From Halalkalibacter alkalisediminis (GTDB lineage Bacteria > Bacillota > Bacilli > Bacillales > Bacillaceae_D), in assembly GCF_028610705.1 (NCBI RefSeq), contig NZ_JAQQWT010000001.1:310001-374000 (forward strand): 64,000 bases of DNA, read 5' to 3'. Of this stretch, positions 1 through 9,525 are shown piece after piece; within the stretch, counting starts at the first letter, position 1, and every line of letters begins with the position of its first letter. Made by a program: the position numbers and the translations under genes. The notes below the pieces were generated by a model. That model saw only the letters and a list, made by a program, of their open reading frames with translations. It was not told where the DNA came from and ran no database searches.

Positions 1-172
1 AGTGGCAAGAGATCAATATATGGCAGATAAAGATATGGAATTTCCTGGCTATGGGTTTAAGCAACATGTTGGCTACGGCACGAAAGAACATTTAGAGGCT
101 GTTTTGAAGCTAGGAATTACGAAAGAGCATCGTAAAAGTTTTCGCCCCATTAAAGACTTTATCATGGATTAA
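1..172 (+). CDS. rnhB: Ribonuclease HII, C-terminal end (partial)
   Basis: Only the last 56 codons are present; the gene begins upstream of the window. The reading frame starting at base 2 ends at the TAA at 170-172. The segment containing YGFKQHVGYGTKEHLEAV, followed by H-RKSF-PI-DF, is characteristic of the C-terminal part of RNase HII, which removes ribonucleotides and RNA primers from RNA-DNA hybrids in the cytoplasm. The position just before ylqG and ylqH matches the Bacillus order. The catalytic acidic residues lie outside the window, so activity cannot be judged here. Confidence 0.85.
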   Translation, partial: VARDQYMADKDMEFPGYGFKQHVGYGTKEHLEAVLKLGITKEHRKSFRPIKDFIMD

Positions 173-187
173 GAGAGGAGGGAGTTC

Positions 188-1864
188 ATGTTTCCATTAC
201 AAAATCAATCTGTAGCAACTGTCAGACAACCAAGAGTTATTTCTTTATCATCTGGACAGTTATTTCAAGGGAGAATCACAAAGATTTTTCCGAACAATGT
301 TGCTGCATTGTCAGCAAATGGAATGCAGTTAACTGCTCGTTTGGAAGTAGCACTTACAGTAGGGCAGCGATATTGGTTTGAGGTAAAAGATGCGACTGGA
401 CTCCCACGTTTGAAAGTTTTAGATGATAACAAGATGAGGCGTGAAGGTTCTGTTGCAACAACGGAAAAATTACTTCACCAATTAGGTTTACCTCCATCAA
501 AAGCCATGGAAAAATTCATAGGTCAATTAGTAGCACTGAAAATCCCGTTTTCAAAAGAGGCATTACTAATTAGTGTTCAAGTGTTAACAGAATTAAACGA
601 GTTAAATGAAAGAGGTTATCATTCTATTGCAAAAATGTTGCAAATGCAGTTGCCGATCTCAAAAGAGTCGTTTTTAGCTTTTCAATCAATGAGTGATCAA
701 CAACCGCTAACAACACAATTACTAAAACTAGACGCTTCACTAGCTCAGGTCAATATAGAGACTGCTCAGGAAGTAAAAGAATTAATTGGAAAGATGGTGA
801 AACCTGGTTCTTTTCATACGACAAATTCACCTATAGCACAGTTGTTTTCACTTGTGATGAAAGAAGAACCTGGAGCTATGCAACTTTTAGTCAGGTTAGG
901 AATCGTTAAAGAGGGTACATCTACTCAGCAACTATATGGTTTATTAAAACAAGTGCTATCTAACCCCAAGAATCAACAACTTGTCGAGAGGCTTTGGCCT
1001 AGCTTATCTCATCATGTCAGTCAAGACGTGCACTCTTTAATGAGTAACCTTCAAATACCAGGAGGAAAAGAAGGACTACATAAATTAGAACAACTTCTAA
1101 CTTTAGTTAGTTCTCAAGAGTCAGCTGAGCAAGTACATGCAAAGTGGCTTCAGCTGCCAACGAATACCCTAAGGAAAGAAGAAAAGGCTATTCTTCAGCA
1201 AGTTTTAGAATCAAGCACAAATGTCTCCAGTAAGGAGACGGCTGGAGCGCACTTGAAATCCATTTTGACGATGCTAGGTCTCCAATATGAACATGATGTT
1301 ACACGTGTTTTACAAGGGGATGGAAGCTGGGAAATAAAACAAGCGAATCGTCTCAAAGCATTGCTTATGTCCCTACAGCAACAAGAATTACCTCAGGCTA
1401 GTAAAGATCAAGTCATTCAAACGTTGCAACGATTAACGGGACAACAGTTACTTATGCAGGAACAAAATGGACTCTTTCATCAAATACTTTTTCATGTGCC
1501 TATTGCTTTAGGATCCTATCAAACGGAGTTAACCATGCAGTGGGAAGGAAAAAAAAGGGAGGAAGGCGAACTCGATCCAACTTTCTGTCGTGTTTTGTTT
1601 TATTTAACTTTAGAGCGGCTTCAAGAGACTGTTATTGACTTGCAAATTCAAAATCGATTTGTTACTGTAATGATTTTGAATGAAAACGATAAACCGCAAA
1701 TCTTAATAGATCTTCTAACACCCTCATTAAAGAGAGCGCTTGTCAAACAAGATTATCAGTTGTCTTCGATAAATTGGAAAAAGATAAGTGAACAGCAAAA
1801 TAATAGGCAGGTATCAGTCTATCAACAAAAAAGCAACTACCAAGGAGTAGACATAAGAATATGA
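188..1864 (+). CDS. ylqG: YlqG-like protein with FliK-type C-terminal domain
   Basis: This 558-residue protein has no signal peptide or membrane segment. It is mostly helical and rich in Gln, Leu and Lys. The last 100 residues or so (about 445-545) alternate hydrophobic strands and helices ending in LIDLLTPSLKRALVKQDYQL. I read this as similar to the C-terminal domain of flagellar hook-length control proteins (FliK); that is pattern recognition, not a search. The start is supported by GGAGGG eight bases upstream. The end overlaps ylqH by four bases (ATGA), so the two are probably translationally coupled. B. subtilis has ylqG in the same place with no assigned function. A flagellar export role is inferred from the domain and from its FlhB-like neighbour. 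Confidence 0.7.
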   Translation: MFPLQNQSVATVRQPRVISLSSGQLFQGRITKIFPNNVAALSANGMQLTARLEVALTVGQRYWFEVKDATGLPRLKVLDDNKMRREGSVATTEKLLHQLGLPPSKAMEKFIGQLVALKIPFSKEALLISVQVLTELNELNERGYHSIAKMLQMQLPISKESFLAFQSMSDQQPLTTQLLKLDASLAQVNIETAQEVKELIGKMVKPGSFHTTNSPIAQLFSLVMKEEPGAMQLLVRLGIVKEGTSTQQLYGLLKQVLSNPKNQQLVERLWPSLSHHVSQDVHSLMSNLQIPGGKEGLHKLEQLLTLVSSQESAEQVHAKWLQLPTNTLRKEEKAILQQVLESSTNVSSKETAGAHLKSILTMLGLQYEHDVTRVLQGDGSWEIKQANRLKALLMSLQQQELPQASKDQVIQTLQRLTGQQLLMQEQNGLFHQILFHVPIALGSYQTELTMQWEGKKREEGELDPTFCRVLFYLTLERLQETVIDLQIQNRFVTVMILNENDKPQILIDLLTPSLKRALVKQDYQLSSINWKKISEQQNNRQVSVYQQKSNYQGVDIRI

Positions 1865-2133
1865 AAGCAGACCAAGAGAAAAAACAGGCAATTGCCCTTC
1901 GTTATCAGGCAAATAAGGATCATTCACCTAAAGTGATTGGAAAAGGACAAGGATTACTTGCAGAAGAAATTATTACCCTTGCTAAAGAACATCAAATTCC
2001 TATTCAAGAAGATCCTTCGTTAGTTGGGATGCTGAGTCAACTCGAAGTCAACCAAACTATTCCGCCGGAGCTTTATGAAGTAGTAGCAGAAGTTTTTGCT
2101 TTTATTTATCGTATTGATCAAAATGGAAAATAG
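1861..2133 (+). CDS. ylqH: FlhB C-terminal-domain-like protein (YlqH/FlhX type)
   Basis: These 90 residues align by eye with the cytoplasmic C-terminal domain of the FlhB at 29634-30743. Both share AIALRY/AVALRY, a KG-G--A--I/M block, a middle stretch about alternative-pathway side chains, and the ending P-EL-E/KVAEV-A-(I/V)YR. The membrane part of FlhB is absent. The NPTH autocleavage motif is also missing, so the protein begins about where the cleaved FlhB fragment would begin. Stand-alone proteins of this kind are called FlhX or YlqH in other bacteria. It overlaps ylqG by four bases and is followed by a strong terminator. A role in switching export specificity together with YlqG is inference. 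Confidence 0.85.
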   Translation: MKADQEKKQAIALRYQANKDHSPKVIGKGQGLLAEEIITLAKEHQIPIQEDPSLVGMLSQLEVNQTIPPELYEVVAEVFAFIYRIDQNGK

Positions 2134-2168
2134 CCTAGGGATGAGGACCACAGTTAAACATGAAAGTT

Positions 2169-2220
2169 AAAAAGGATGATGCGAAAGTCTTTAATGACTT
2201 ATGCATCATCCTTTTTAATA
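2169..2220 (+). terminator. Intrinsic terminator after ylqH
   Basis: A perfect 14-bp stem pairs 2169-2182 (AAAAAGGATGATGC) with 2203-2216, with a 20-nt loop. The right arm ends in five T residues. The A-rich left arm and T-rich right arm could make it work in both directions. It closes the rnhB-ylqG-ylqH unit. Confidence 0.85.
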
Positions 2221-2283
2221 ATTATCTTTTGGGACAAACTCAATAGTGTTGAGTTGTAATTCATAAAAGAGGAGGCAAGAAAT

Positions 2284-2481
2284 ATGAAAGCTAATGAAGG
2301 AAATCAACAAACTGAAGAATATGCCCATGAATTAGGTATCCATCATTCCATACAAGAGTCAGACGCAAAAATCGATTTAACTAAATTTTTATTAGGCCAA
2401 AAAGGTGAGAAAAATAAGAAAAATAAGAAAAATAAGAAAAATAAGAAAAAAGAGCAATCGGAGGGAAAATTTGATAAATAG
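2284..2481 (+). CDS. Small lysine-rich protein of unknown function
   Basis: This 65-residue protein has an acidic and polar N-terminal half (to about residue 40) and a C-terminal tail dominated by repeated K-N-K triplets, so the tail is strongly basic. The start is well supported by GAGGAGG eight bases upstream. A 7-bp hairpin (AACTCAA, 2237-2243, with TTGAGTT, 2249-2255) lies just before that SD. The gene stands alone between the ylqH terminator and the sucC promoter. I do not recognise a family. A nucleic-acid-binding or charge-interaction role would be typical of such a tail, but that is speculation. The slip-prone repeat means length may vary between strains. Confidence 0.6.
   Translation: MKANEGNQQTEEYAHELGIHHSIQESDAKIDLTKFLLGQKGEKNKKNKKNKKNKKKEQSEGKFDK
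2410..2445 (+). repeat. Four tandem copies of a 9-bp unit in the lysine-rich gene
   Basis: The unit AAAAATAAG is repeated four times without change and in frame, giving K-N-K four times. A run of further A residues follows. Such an in-frame A-rich tandem repeat can expand or contract by slippage without breaking the frame. Confidence 0.9.
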
Positions 2482-2566
2482 TTTGAAATAATCAATATGG
2501 GCTATAAAAAGAAAAGGAATAGCAAACGAGCAACAAATAATTGATCATTCGCAGAACATGTGTGAT

Positions 2567-2596
2567 TCGACAGAGGACTTGTCGAACTTTTATAAT
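2567..2596 (+). promoter_or_regulatory. Probable sigma-A promoter of sucCD with embedded dyad
   Basis: TCGACA (2567-2572) and TATAAT (2591-2596) are separated by 18 bases and match the sigma-A consensus 5/6 and 6/6. A perfect 7-bp inverted repeat, TTCGACA (2566-2572) and TGTCGAA (2580-2586) with 7 bases between, covers the -35 box and most of the spacer. That is where a repressor would bind. The predicted transcript starts near 2603 and carries a G-rich then C-rich segment (2605-2630) that could fold before the sucC SD. Confidence 0.6.
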
Positions 2597-2736
2597 TAAT
2601 TTGATAGGAGGAGGGAATTTCCCCTCCCCATTTTGTGAAAACAATGGTAGAATAAAAAAGAAGGATTCAGTCATTCAACATTAAATGGACTGAGTGGTCT
2701 GAAATTACATGCAATTGATAGGAGGCTGGAGAGAGA

Positions 2737-3897
2737 ATGAATATCCACGAGTATCAAGGGAAAGAGCTTCTTCGCAATTATGGTGTTGCTGTTCCTAACG
2801 GGAAAGTAGCGTTCTCAGTTGACGAAGCAGTAGAAGCAGCAAAAGAATTAGGTTCTAGTGTAAGTGTTGTGAAAGCACAAATCCATGCAGGTGGCCGTGG
2901 GAAAGCGGGCGGAGTTAAAGTTGCAAAGAATTTGGATGAAGTTCGTACATATGCAAATGAGATACTAGGTAAAACATTAGTAACTCATCAAACAGGTCCA
3001 GAAGGTAAAGAAGTAAAGCGCTTACTTGTCGAGGAAGGCTGCGACATTAAGAATGAGTACTACATTGGATTAGTACTAGATCGTGCTACTTCAAGTGTTG
3101 TCTTAATGGCTTCTGAAGAGGGCGGTACGGAAATTGAAGAGGTTGCTGAGGCGACTCCTGAAAAGATTTTTAAAGAGGTAATTGACCCAGCTGTGGGCCT
3201 ACAAGGATTCCAAGCTCGTCGTCTAGCATTTAATATTAATATTCCAAAAGAGCTAGTTGGTCAAGCAGTTAAGTTCATGATGGGGCTATATAAAGTTTTC
3301 GTTGATAAAGATTGTTCAATCGCAGAAATTAACCCACTTGTAACAACAGGTGACGGGAAGGTTATGGCACTAGATGCAAAATTAAATTTTGATTCTAATG
3401 CACTGTATCGTCAAAAAGATATTCTTGCATACCGTGATCTTGAAGAAGAAGATGCGAAAGAAATCGAAGCATCTAAATACGACTTAAGCTATATTTCTCT
3501 AGACGGAAATATTGGCTGCATGGTTAATGGTGCTGGACTTGCAATGGCAACGATGGATATCATTAAACATTACAGTGGCGATCCGGCTAACTTCCTTGAT
3601 GTTGGTGGCGGTGCAACTGCTGAAAAAGTAACAGAAGCATTCAAAATTATTCTTTCAGATGAAAGTGTTAAAGGGATCTTCGTCAACATTTTTGGTGGTA
3701 TCATGAAATGTGACATCATTGCAGAAGGTGTAGTTGAAGCTACTAAGCAAGTTGGTCTTGAGATTCCACTTGTCGTTCGTCTAGAAGGTACAAATGTCGA
3801 TCTTGGAAAACAAATCCTTAAAGACTCAGGATTAAATATTACAGCTGCTGATTCAATGGCTGACGGCGCACAAAAAATCGTTTCATTAGTGAAATAG
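2737..3897 (+). CDS. sucC: Succinyl-CoA synthetase (ADP-forming) beta subunit
   Basis: SucC with SucD interconverts succinyl-CoA and succinate with substrate-level phosphorylation in the TCA cycle, in the cytoplasm. The protein has the usual length for the family (386 residues). It begins with the typical [12 protein letters not shown]. The N-terminal ATP-grasp domain shows Lys46 and the glycine-rich GGRGKAGG loop (52-59). [19 protein letters not shown] is the metal-binding part of the grasp fold, and [11 protein letters not shown] begins the C-terminal CoA-ligase domain. The SD GGAGG is at the right distance from the ATG. It is co-transcribed with sucD 18 bases downstream. Confidence 0.98.
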   Translation: MNIHEYQGKELLRNYGVAVPNGKVAFSVDEAVEAAKELGSSVSVVKAQIHAGGRGKAGGVKVAKNLDEVRTYANEILGKTLVTHQTGPEGKEVKRLLVEEGCDIKNEYYIGLVLDRATSSVVLMASEEGGTEIEEVAEATPEKIFKEVIDPAVGLQGFQARRLAFNINIPKELVGQAVKFMMGLYKVFVDKDCSIAEINPLVTTGDGKVMALDAKLNFDSNALYRQKDILAYRDLEEEDAKEIEASKYDLSYISLDGNIGCMVNGAGLAMATMDIIKHYSGDPANFLDVGGGATAEKVTEAFKIILSDESVKGIFVNIFGGIMKCDIIAEGVVEATKQVGLEIPLVVRLEGTNVDLGKQILKDSGLNITAADSMADGAQKIVSLVK

Positions 3898-3915
3898 AAA
3901 GGCGGGACGTGGAGA

Positions 3916-4830
3916 ATGAGTATCCTAATTAACAAAGATACAAAAGTTATTGTACAAGGTATTACAGGAGCTACAGGCTTGTTCCATACAAAGCAAGCGG
4001 TTGAATATGGTACGAATATCGTTGGTGGTGTAACACCTGGTAAAGGTGGCACAGAGGTTGAAGGAATTCCTGTATTTGATACAGTAGAACAAGCAGTGAA
4101 AGCGACAGGTGCAAATGCATCCGTTATTTACGTACCACCTGCATTTGCTGCAGATGCGATTATGGAAGCAACTGATGCTGGGCTTGATTTAGCTATTTGT
4201 ATTACAGAAGGAATTCCAGTAATGGATATGGTTAACGTTAAGCGTTATATGCAAGGGAAGAAGACTCGTTTAATCGGACCAAACTGCCCAGGTGTTATCA
4301 CTCCTGAAGAGTGTAAAATTGGTATTATGCCAGGATACATTCATAAAAAAGGCCATGTAGGTGTTGTTTCACGTTCTGGTACCCTTACGTACGAGGCTGT
4401 TCATCAATTATCAACGAATGGAATTGGGCAATCCTCTGCTGTTGGTATTGGTGGAGACCCAGTTAATGGAACTGACTTCATTGATGTATTAAACTTATTT
4501 AATGAAGATCCAGATACTTATGCGGTTATCATGATTGGTGAAATTGGTGGTACTGCAGAAGAAGAAGCTGCTGAGTGGGTAAAAGCCAATATGACTAAAC
4601 CAGTGGTTGGGTTTATCGGTGGTCAAACAGCACCTCCAGGAAAGCGTATGGGGCATGCTGGTGCGATTATTTCTGGTGGAAAAGGTACTGCAGCTGAAAA
4701 GATTAAAACAATGGAGAGCTGCGGTATTAAAGTAGCAGAAACTCCTTCTGTTATGGGTGAGACTCTTATCTCTGTTCTAAAAGAAAAGGGCTTACTTGAA
4801 AAATGTACTACACATAAAGTAACAAACTAA
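3916..4830 (+). CDS. sucD: Succinyl-CoA synthetase alpha subunit
   Basis: This is the catalytic alpha subunit partnering SucC. The N-terminal Rossmann domain carries the CoA-binding region ([20 protein letters not shown]). The active-site histidine that becomes phosphorylated is His247 in [23 protein letters not shown] and [11 protein letters not shown] are family signatures. At 304 residues it is close to the usual 290-300. The last few residues (KCTTHKVTN) extend slightly beyond the conserved end. A terminator follows directly, so sucCD is a two-gene operon. Confidence 0.98.
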   Translation: MSILINKDTKVIVQGITGATGLFHTKQAVEYGTNIVGGVTPGKGGTEVEGIPVFDTVEQAVKATGANASVIYVPPAFAADAIMEATDAGLDLAICITEGIPVMDMVNVKRYMQGKKTRLIGPNCPGVITPEECKIGIMPGYIHKKGHVGVVSRSGTLTYEAVHQLSTNGIGQSSAVGIGGDPVNGTDFIDVLNLFNEDPDTYAVIMIGEIGGTAEEEAAEWVKANMTKPVVGFIGGQTAPPGKRMGHAGAIISGGKGTAAEKIKTMESCGIKVAETPSVMGETLISVLKEKGLLEKCTTHKVTN

Positions 4831-4845
4831 GCAATGCATTTTAAT

Positions 4846-4877
4846 AGAAAGTCCTCGAAATTGAGGGCTTTCTTTGT
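4846..4877 (+). terminator. Intrinsic terminator after sucD
   Basis: An 11-bp stem (4846-4856 with 4863-4873, one G-U pair) and a 6-nt loop are followed by a short, weak T tract. It separates sucCD from dprA. Confidence 0.75.
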
Positions 4878-4901
4878 AATTTCCAAAAAAGGGGGTTCCT
4901 A

Positions 4902-5777
4902 ATGTCTGAGTTTCGCCTACGATTAATTCATCTCCATAGTTGTCGAGAGATTAGTAGAAATATATTATGTAAGATTCTACAACGAGACAATCACTTAAAA
5001 TTAATTTATGATTATTCCATTCATCAATGGCAAACGTTGTTCCAACTCTCTCCTAAAAACGCTAATTCTGTGTTCAAACACCTTCATTCTTGTACGCCAC
5101 AACAACTTTTAAATTACTTCCACAAAAATAACATTCACATCATAACGATAGAAGATCAGGAATATCCACTTTTATTAAAACAAATATTTGATCCTCCATT
5201 TGTTCTATACGCAATGGGTAGAATAGAGGTGCTCTTTGACAACAGACGATTAGCCGTTATTGGTACTCGAGTACCTAGTGAATTCGGTGTGGCAGCTGTT
5301 GCTAAATTAGTCCCACCTTTGGCGGAGAAAGGTTGGACAATTGTAAGTGGTTTGGCCAAGGGGATTGATTCAATCACTCATTCGTATACAATAAATACAT
5401 CTGGTCATACAATCGCTGTACTAGGCTCGGGTTTTAATTATATGTATCCAAAAGAAAATATCGGACTATTTTTAAAATTGTCACAAAAACATTTAGTTCT
5501 CACCGAATACCCACCTCATACCCCTCCAAGAAAGTGGCATTTTCCTGCTCGAAATCGAATAATTAGTGGTCTATCTCATGCTGTTTTAGTCATAGAAGCC
5601 AAAGAAAAAAGCGGTTCACTTATTACCGCAGATCAAGCGTTGGAGCAAGGTAGAGATGTCTTTGCTGTACCAGGGTCTATCTTTTCAGAGCAATCTAAGG
5701 GAACCAATTATCTTATTCAACAAGGCGCAAAATTAATAACAAGTGAAGAAGACATCTTGCTCGAGTTAGAAGATTAA
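4902..5777 (+). CDS. dprA: DNA-processing protein DprA (Smf)
   Basis: DprA binds incoming single-stranded DNA and loads RecA during natural transformation. The Rossmann-like core is evident: VIGTRVPSEFG, then SGLAKGID-ITH, AVLGSGFNYMYPKEN, RNRIISGLSHAVLVIEA and a GSLITAD--LEQGRDVFAVPG stretch. There is an N-terminal helical segment of about 100 residues and no C-terminal winged-helix domain, like the B. subtilis protein. It lies between sucD and topA, as in B. subtilis. Its own promoter is not obvious. Presence of dprA does not by itself show competence. Confidence 0.95.
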   Translation: MSEFRLRLIHLHSCREISRNILCKILQRDNHLKLIYDYSIHQWQTLFQLSPKNANSVFKHLHSCTPQQLLNYFHKNNIHIITIEDQEYPLLLKQIFDPPFVLYAMGRIEVLFDNRRLAVIGTRVPSEFGVAAVAKLVPPLAEKGWTIVSGLAKGIDSITHSYTINTSGHTIAVLGSGFNYMYPKENIGLFLKLSQKHLVLTEYPPHTPPRKWHFPARNRIISGLSHAVLVIEAKEKSGSLITADQALEQGRDVFAVPGSIFSEQSKGTNYLIQQGAKLITSEEDILLELED

Positions 5778-5834
5778 AATACAAAATGCGACAAAATTCC
5801 CTCTTTTCTTTTTCCCTCTTTTACCAACTACTGT

Positions 5835-5864
5835 TTGACAAATACCAAAAGTGTGTTTAATAAT
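5835..5864 (+). promoter_or_regulatory. Probable sigma-A promoter of topA
   Basis: A perfect TTGACA (5835-5840) and AATAAT (5859-5864, 5/6) are 18 bases apart, about 43 bases before the topA ATG. Confidence 0.7.
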
Positions 5865-5906
5865 AGGGAAGATTTTAATTATATCTTCGAGAGAGGGAGT
5901 TGCTAT

Positions 5907-7982
5907 ATGGCCGATTATTTAGTAATCGTTGAATCTCCCGCCAAAGCAAAGACCATTGGGAAATATTTAGGGAAAAAATATATTGTTAAAGCTTCAATGG
6001 GACATGTTAGAGACTTGCCAAAAAGTCAAATGGGAGTAGATGTAGAAAAAAGTTATGAACCCAAGTACATTACAATACGTGGAAAAGGTCCCGTTTTAAA
6101 AGAATTAAAAACAGCTGCCAAAAAAGTTAAAAAGATTTATCTCGCGGCTGACCCCGATAGAGAAGGTGAAGCAATCGCTTGGCATCTTGCTCACAGTCTC
6201 GATATCGATGAAAACTCTGATTGTAGAGTAGTTTTTAACGAAATAACAAAACAAGCAATTAAAGATGCTTTTAAAACCCCACGTCCTATAAATATGGACC
6301 TAGTAGATGCTCAACAAGCAAGGCGAATTTTAGATCGATTAGTTGGGTATAACATTAGTCCATTATTATGGAAGAAAGTAAAAAAAGGACTAAGTGCTGG
6401 GCGTGTTCAATCGGTTGCGGTTAAAATGATTATTGAACGTGAAAAAGAAATCCAAAGTTTTATTCCAGAAGAATACTGGAGTATTCCAGCGCAGTTTGCG
6501 CTAGAAGGTGAAGCTTTTGATGCAAAGTTCTATGGGATTGAAGGCAAGAAAAAAGAACTTTCATCAGAAGAAGAAGTGAAGCAAGTACTCTCCAAATTGA
6601 AGGACGGCCAATTTGATGTTACTTCAGTAAAAAAGAAGGAGCGCAAACGAAATCCGGTAACTCCATTTACCACGTCATCGTTGCAACAAGAGGCTGCTCG
6701 TAAATTAAACTTTAGAGCAAAGAAAACGATGATGATTGCTCAGCAACTATATGAGGGTATTGAACTTGATAAGAAAGAAGGAGCCGTTGGTCTCATTACG
6801 TATATGCGTACAGATTCAACGCGTATATCAGAAACAGCTCAAGAAGAAGCAAAGCAATACATTGAACAAACATATGGTGAAGAATATACACGTAAAGAAA
6901 AAAGGGCTGTTAAGAAAGATAAAAAAGCGCAAGATGCCCATGAAGCAATTCGTCCGACATCAGTGTTTAAAGATCCGAAAATGGTCAAAGGTTATTTATC
7001 CCGTGATCAACTGAGATTGTATAAGTTAATTTGGGAACGTATGGTAGCAAGTGAGATGGCCCCAGCTATAATGGATACAATGACAGTAGATATAGAACAA
7101 AATGGAGTTCAATTCAGAGCGACAGGCTCTAAAGTGAAGTTCGCCGGTTTCATGAAAGTCTATATTGAAGGCAATGATGATGGGAAAAAAGAGGAAGATC
7201 GATTGTTACCAAATTTAGAAGAAGGTCAAAAGGTTGAGAGGTTAGAAATCGAACCGAATCAGCATTTTACTCAACCACCACCAAGATATACCGAAGCTCG
7301 TCTTGTTAAGACAATGGAAGAGCTTGGTATAGGTAGACCTTCTACTTACGCACCAACTTTAGATACGATTCAACGTCGCGGTTATGTAGCACTTGAGGAT
7401 AAGCGTTTTATTCCAACTGAACTTGGATCAATCGTTTTAGAATTAATTGTTGAGTTCTTTCCGGAAATCCTCGATGTGGAATTCACCGCTAAAATGGAAG
7501 ATGATTTAGACTCCATTGAAGAAGGTCAACAAGAGTGGATTCGCATTATCGATGGTTTTTATAACGGCTTTGAAAAGCGCTTAGCAGTTGCTGAAGAAGA
7601 AATGAAGGAAGTAGAAATAAAAGATGAGCCTGCCGGCGAAGATTGTGATAAATGTGGGCACGAAATGGTCTATAAAATGGGACGCTATGGTAAATTTATG
7701 GCCTGCTCTAATTTTCCAGAATGTCGAAATACTAAGGCTATCGTTAAAGACATTGGTGTGAAGTGTCCATCTTGTAAAGAAGGAAATATCGTAGAACGTA
7801 AAAGTAAAAAGCGCCGAATTTTCTACGGTTGCGACCGCTACCCAGAATGTGAATTCTTATCGTGGGACAAACCAATTGCAAGACCATGTCCAAAATGTAA
7901 TAGCATGTTAGTCGAAAAAAAATCAAAAAAAGGCGTCAACGTAGAATGCTCCTCATGCGACTATAAAGAAGAATCTAACTGA
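5907..7982 (+). CDS. topA: DNA topoisomerase I
   Basis: This type IA topoisomerase relaxes negative supercoils by passing one strand through a transient 5'-phosphotyrosine break. The start chosen is the ATG at 5907, preceded by GAGAGGGAG, giving [17 protein letters not shown], the TOPRIM start found in B. subtilis, and a 691-residue protein of the standard Bacillus length. Upstream in-frame codons overlap the promoter. The TOPRIM acidic cluster is ADPDREGEA. The catalytic tyrosine is about Tyr299 in [12 protein letters not shown]. The C-terminus carries three Cys4 zinc ribbons (CDKCG..CSNFPEC, CPSC..CDRYPEC, CPKC..CSSC). Confidence 0.97.
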   Translation: MADYLVIVESPAKAKTIGKYLGKKYIVKASMGHVRDLPKSQMGVDVEKSYEPKYITIRGKGPVLKELKTAAKKVKKIYLAADPDREGEAIAWHLAHSLDIDENSDCRVVFNEITKQAIKDAFKTPRPINMDLVDAQQARRILDRLVGYNISPLLWKKVKKGLSAGRVQSVAVKMIIEREKEIQSFIPEEYWSIPAQFALEGEAFDAKFYGIEGKKKELSSEEEVKQVLSKLKDGQFDVTSVKKKERKRNPVTPFTTSSLQQEAARKLNFRAKKTMMIAQQLYEGIELDKKEGAVGLITYMRTDSTRISETAQEEAKQYIEQTYGEEYTRKEKRAVKKDKKAQDAHEAIRPTSVFKDPKMVKGYLSRDQLRLYKLIWERMVASEMAPAIMDTMTVDIEQNGVQFRATGSKVKFAGFMKVYIEGNDDGKKEEDRLLPNLEEGQKVERLEIEPNQHFTQPPPRYTEARLVKTMEELGIGRPSTYAPTLDTIQRRGYVALEDKRFIPTELGSIVLELIVEFFPEILDVEFTAKMEDDLDSIEEGQQEWIRIIDGFYNGFEKRLAVAEEEMKEVEIKDEPAGEDCDKCGHEMVYKMGRYGKFMACSNFPECRNTKAIVKDIGVKCPSCKEGNIVERKSKKRRIFYGCDRYPECEFLSWDKPIARPCPKCNSMLVEKKSKKGVNVECSSCDYKEESN

Positions 7983-7983
7983 A

Positions 7984-8027
7984 GAAATGTTTCAAAAAGG
8001 TCGGTTTTTACCTTTTTGAAACATTTC
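7984..8027 (+). repeat. Perfect 18-bp palindrome after topA (CAAAAAGGT family)
   Basis: The arms 7984-8001 and 8010-8027 are fully complementary with an 8-nt loop, starting one base after the topA stop. The inner half, CAAAAAGGT and ACCTTTTTG, is identical to that of the palindrome at 47981-48024. The outer halves differ but still pair. No T run follows the right arm, so it is not a classical terminator, although it may act as one or as an RNA-stabilising hairpin. Confidence 0.85.
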
Positions 8028-8139
8028 GAAGCAATTAGTGAAAAAAATGTGACTAGTACACACAAAGAATTTAGTATAAAACTTTTAGTCTGATACAAAT
8101 GTTTGTAGTTTGCTTACGTATTATGATAATATATATAAA

Positions 8140-8164
8140 GCCTTCACCTGTTATGGGTGAAGGC
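8140..8164 (+). other. 9-bp hairpin in the trmFO upstream region
   Basis: GCCTTCACC (8140-8148) pairs with GGTGAAGGC (8156-8164) around a 7-nt loop. An AT-rich stretch (TATGATAATATATATAAAG) precedes it and could hold a -10 box, but I find no good -35. The hairpin lies about 28 bases before the SD of trmFO and may be in its leader. Confidence 0.55.
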
Positions 8165-8205
8165 ATTTCTAATGTATAGTATGGAAGTACTTGGAGGGAT
8201 TTATT

Positions 8206-9513
8206 TTGTCACATCAACATGTTAACGTTATCGGTGCAGGGTTAGCAGGCAGCGAAGCAGCTTGGCAACTTGCTAAGAGAGGCGTTACAGTTCACTTATA
8301 TGAAATGCGCCCAGTTAAACAAACGCCGGCACATCACACAGATAAATTTGCAGAATTGGTTTGTAGTAACTCATTAAGGGGAAATGCGTTAACGAATGCT
8401 GTTGGCGTCTTAAAAGAAGAAATGCGGAAATTAGACTCAGTGATTATTCGTTCAGCAGATGATGCCGCGGTTCCTGCCGGTGGAGCTTTAGCTGTTGATC
8501 GACATGATTTTGCTGACAAAGTGACAGATCGTGTAAGGAATCACCCAAATGTTACTGTGTTTAATGAAGAAATAACGGCAATTCCTGATGGCCCAACGAT
8601 CATTGCAACCGGACCGCTAACTTCGGAACATTTATCGAAGCAACTTAAAGAATTAACAGGAGAAGAATATCTGTATTTTTACGATGCAGCAGCCCCTATT
8701 ATTGAAACAGAATCTATAAATATGGATAAAGTTTATTTGAAGTCAAGGTATGATAAAGGTGAAGCGGCATACTTAAACTGTCCAATGACAGAAGAGGAAT
8801 TTAATCAATTTTACGACGCACTTGTCTCTGCTGAAACGGTACCTCTAAAAGAGTTTGAAAAGGAAGTATTTTTTGAAGGATGTATGCCAATTGAAGTTAT
8901 GGCAAAGCGTGGTCGCAAAACGATGTTGTTTGGACCTATGAAGCCAGTGGGACTTGAACATCCAGAGACGGGAAAGCGTCCTTATGCAGTCGTTCAGCTA
9001 AGGCAAGATAATACATCAGGAACGTTGTATAACCTTGTTGGGTTCCAAACACATTTGAAATGGGGCCCACAAAAAGAAGTTTTACAATTAATTCCTGGTC
9101 TAGAAAATGCAGAAATTGTTCGTTATGGTGTGATGCATCGAAATACATTTATTAATTCCCCTAATCTGTTAAATCCAACTTACCAGTATAGAGGAAGGGA
9201 TGATCTATTCTTTGCAGGTCAGATAACAGGTGTTGAAGGGTATGTCGAATCAGCTGCTGCAGGACTAGTCGCGGGAATAAACGCAGCTAATTATGTACAA
9301 AATAAGGAATTAATCACTTTTCCTGAAACGACAGTCATTGGTAGCATGGCTTCTTATATCACAACAGCTGCTAAGAAGAATTTCCAACCAATGAATGCCA
9401 ATTTCGGTTTATTACCACCTCTTGAGGTACGCATTAAAGACAAAAAAGAGAGATACGAACAACTAGCTGATCGAGCATTGAGCGCAATTCAGAATTTTGT
9501 GAAAAAAACGTAA
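8206..9513 (+). CDS. trmFO: tRNA (uracil-5-)-methyltransferase, folate/FAD-dependent
   Basis: TrmFO (formerly Gid) makes m5U54 in the T-loop of tRNAs using methylenetetrahydrofolate and FADH2. The FAD-binding motif [18 protein letters not shown] is at the N-terminus. The catalytic cysteines are in [10 protein letters not shown] and [15 protein letters not shown]. The start chosen is TTG at 8206, six bases after GGAGGGA, giving 435 residues, the Bacillus length. An in-frame TTG at 8191 would place the SD inside the gene. [13 protein letters not shown] and [20 protein letters not shown] are conserved C-terminal features. It starts the block leading to xerC, hslVU and codY. Confidence 0.96.
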   Translation: MSHQHVNVIGAGLAGSEAAWQLAKRGVTVHLYEMRPVKQTPAHHTDKFAELVCSNSLRGNALTNAVGVLKEEMRKLDSVIIRSADDAAVPAGGALAVDRHDFADKVTDRVRNHPNVTVFNEEITAIPDGPTIIATGPLTSEHLSKQLKELTGEEYLYFYDAAAPIIETESINMDKVYLKSRYDKGEAAYLNCPMTEEEFNQFYDALVSAETVPLKEFEKEVFFEGCMPIEVMAKRGRKTMLFGPMKPVGLEHPETGKRPYAVVQLRQDNTSGTLYNLVGFQTHLKWGPQKEVLQLIPGLENAEIVRYGVMHRNTFINSPNLLNPTYQYRGRDDLFFAGQITGVEGYVESAAAGLVAGINAANYVQNKELITFPETTVIGSMASYITTAAKKNFQPMNANFGLLPPLEVRIKDKKERYEQLADRALSAIQNFVKKT

Positions 9514-9525
9514 ATTCAGTTGTCA

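Noticed and set aside
3570-4052. Minus-strand open frame of 160 codons across sucC-sucD
   Set aside because: It lies opposite two certain genes, has no SD or family resemblance, and its composition is that of an antisense shadow.
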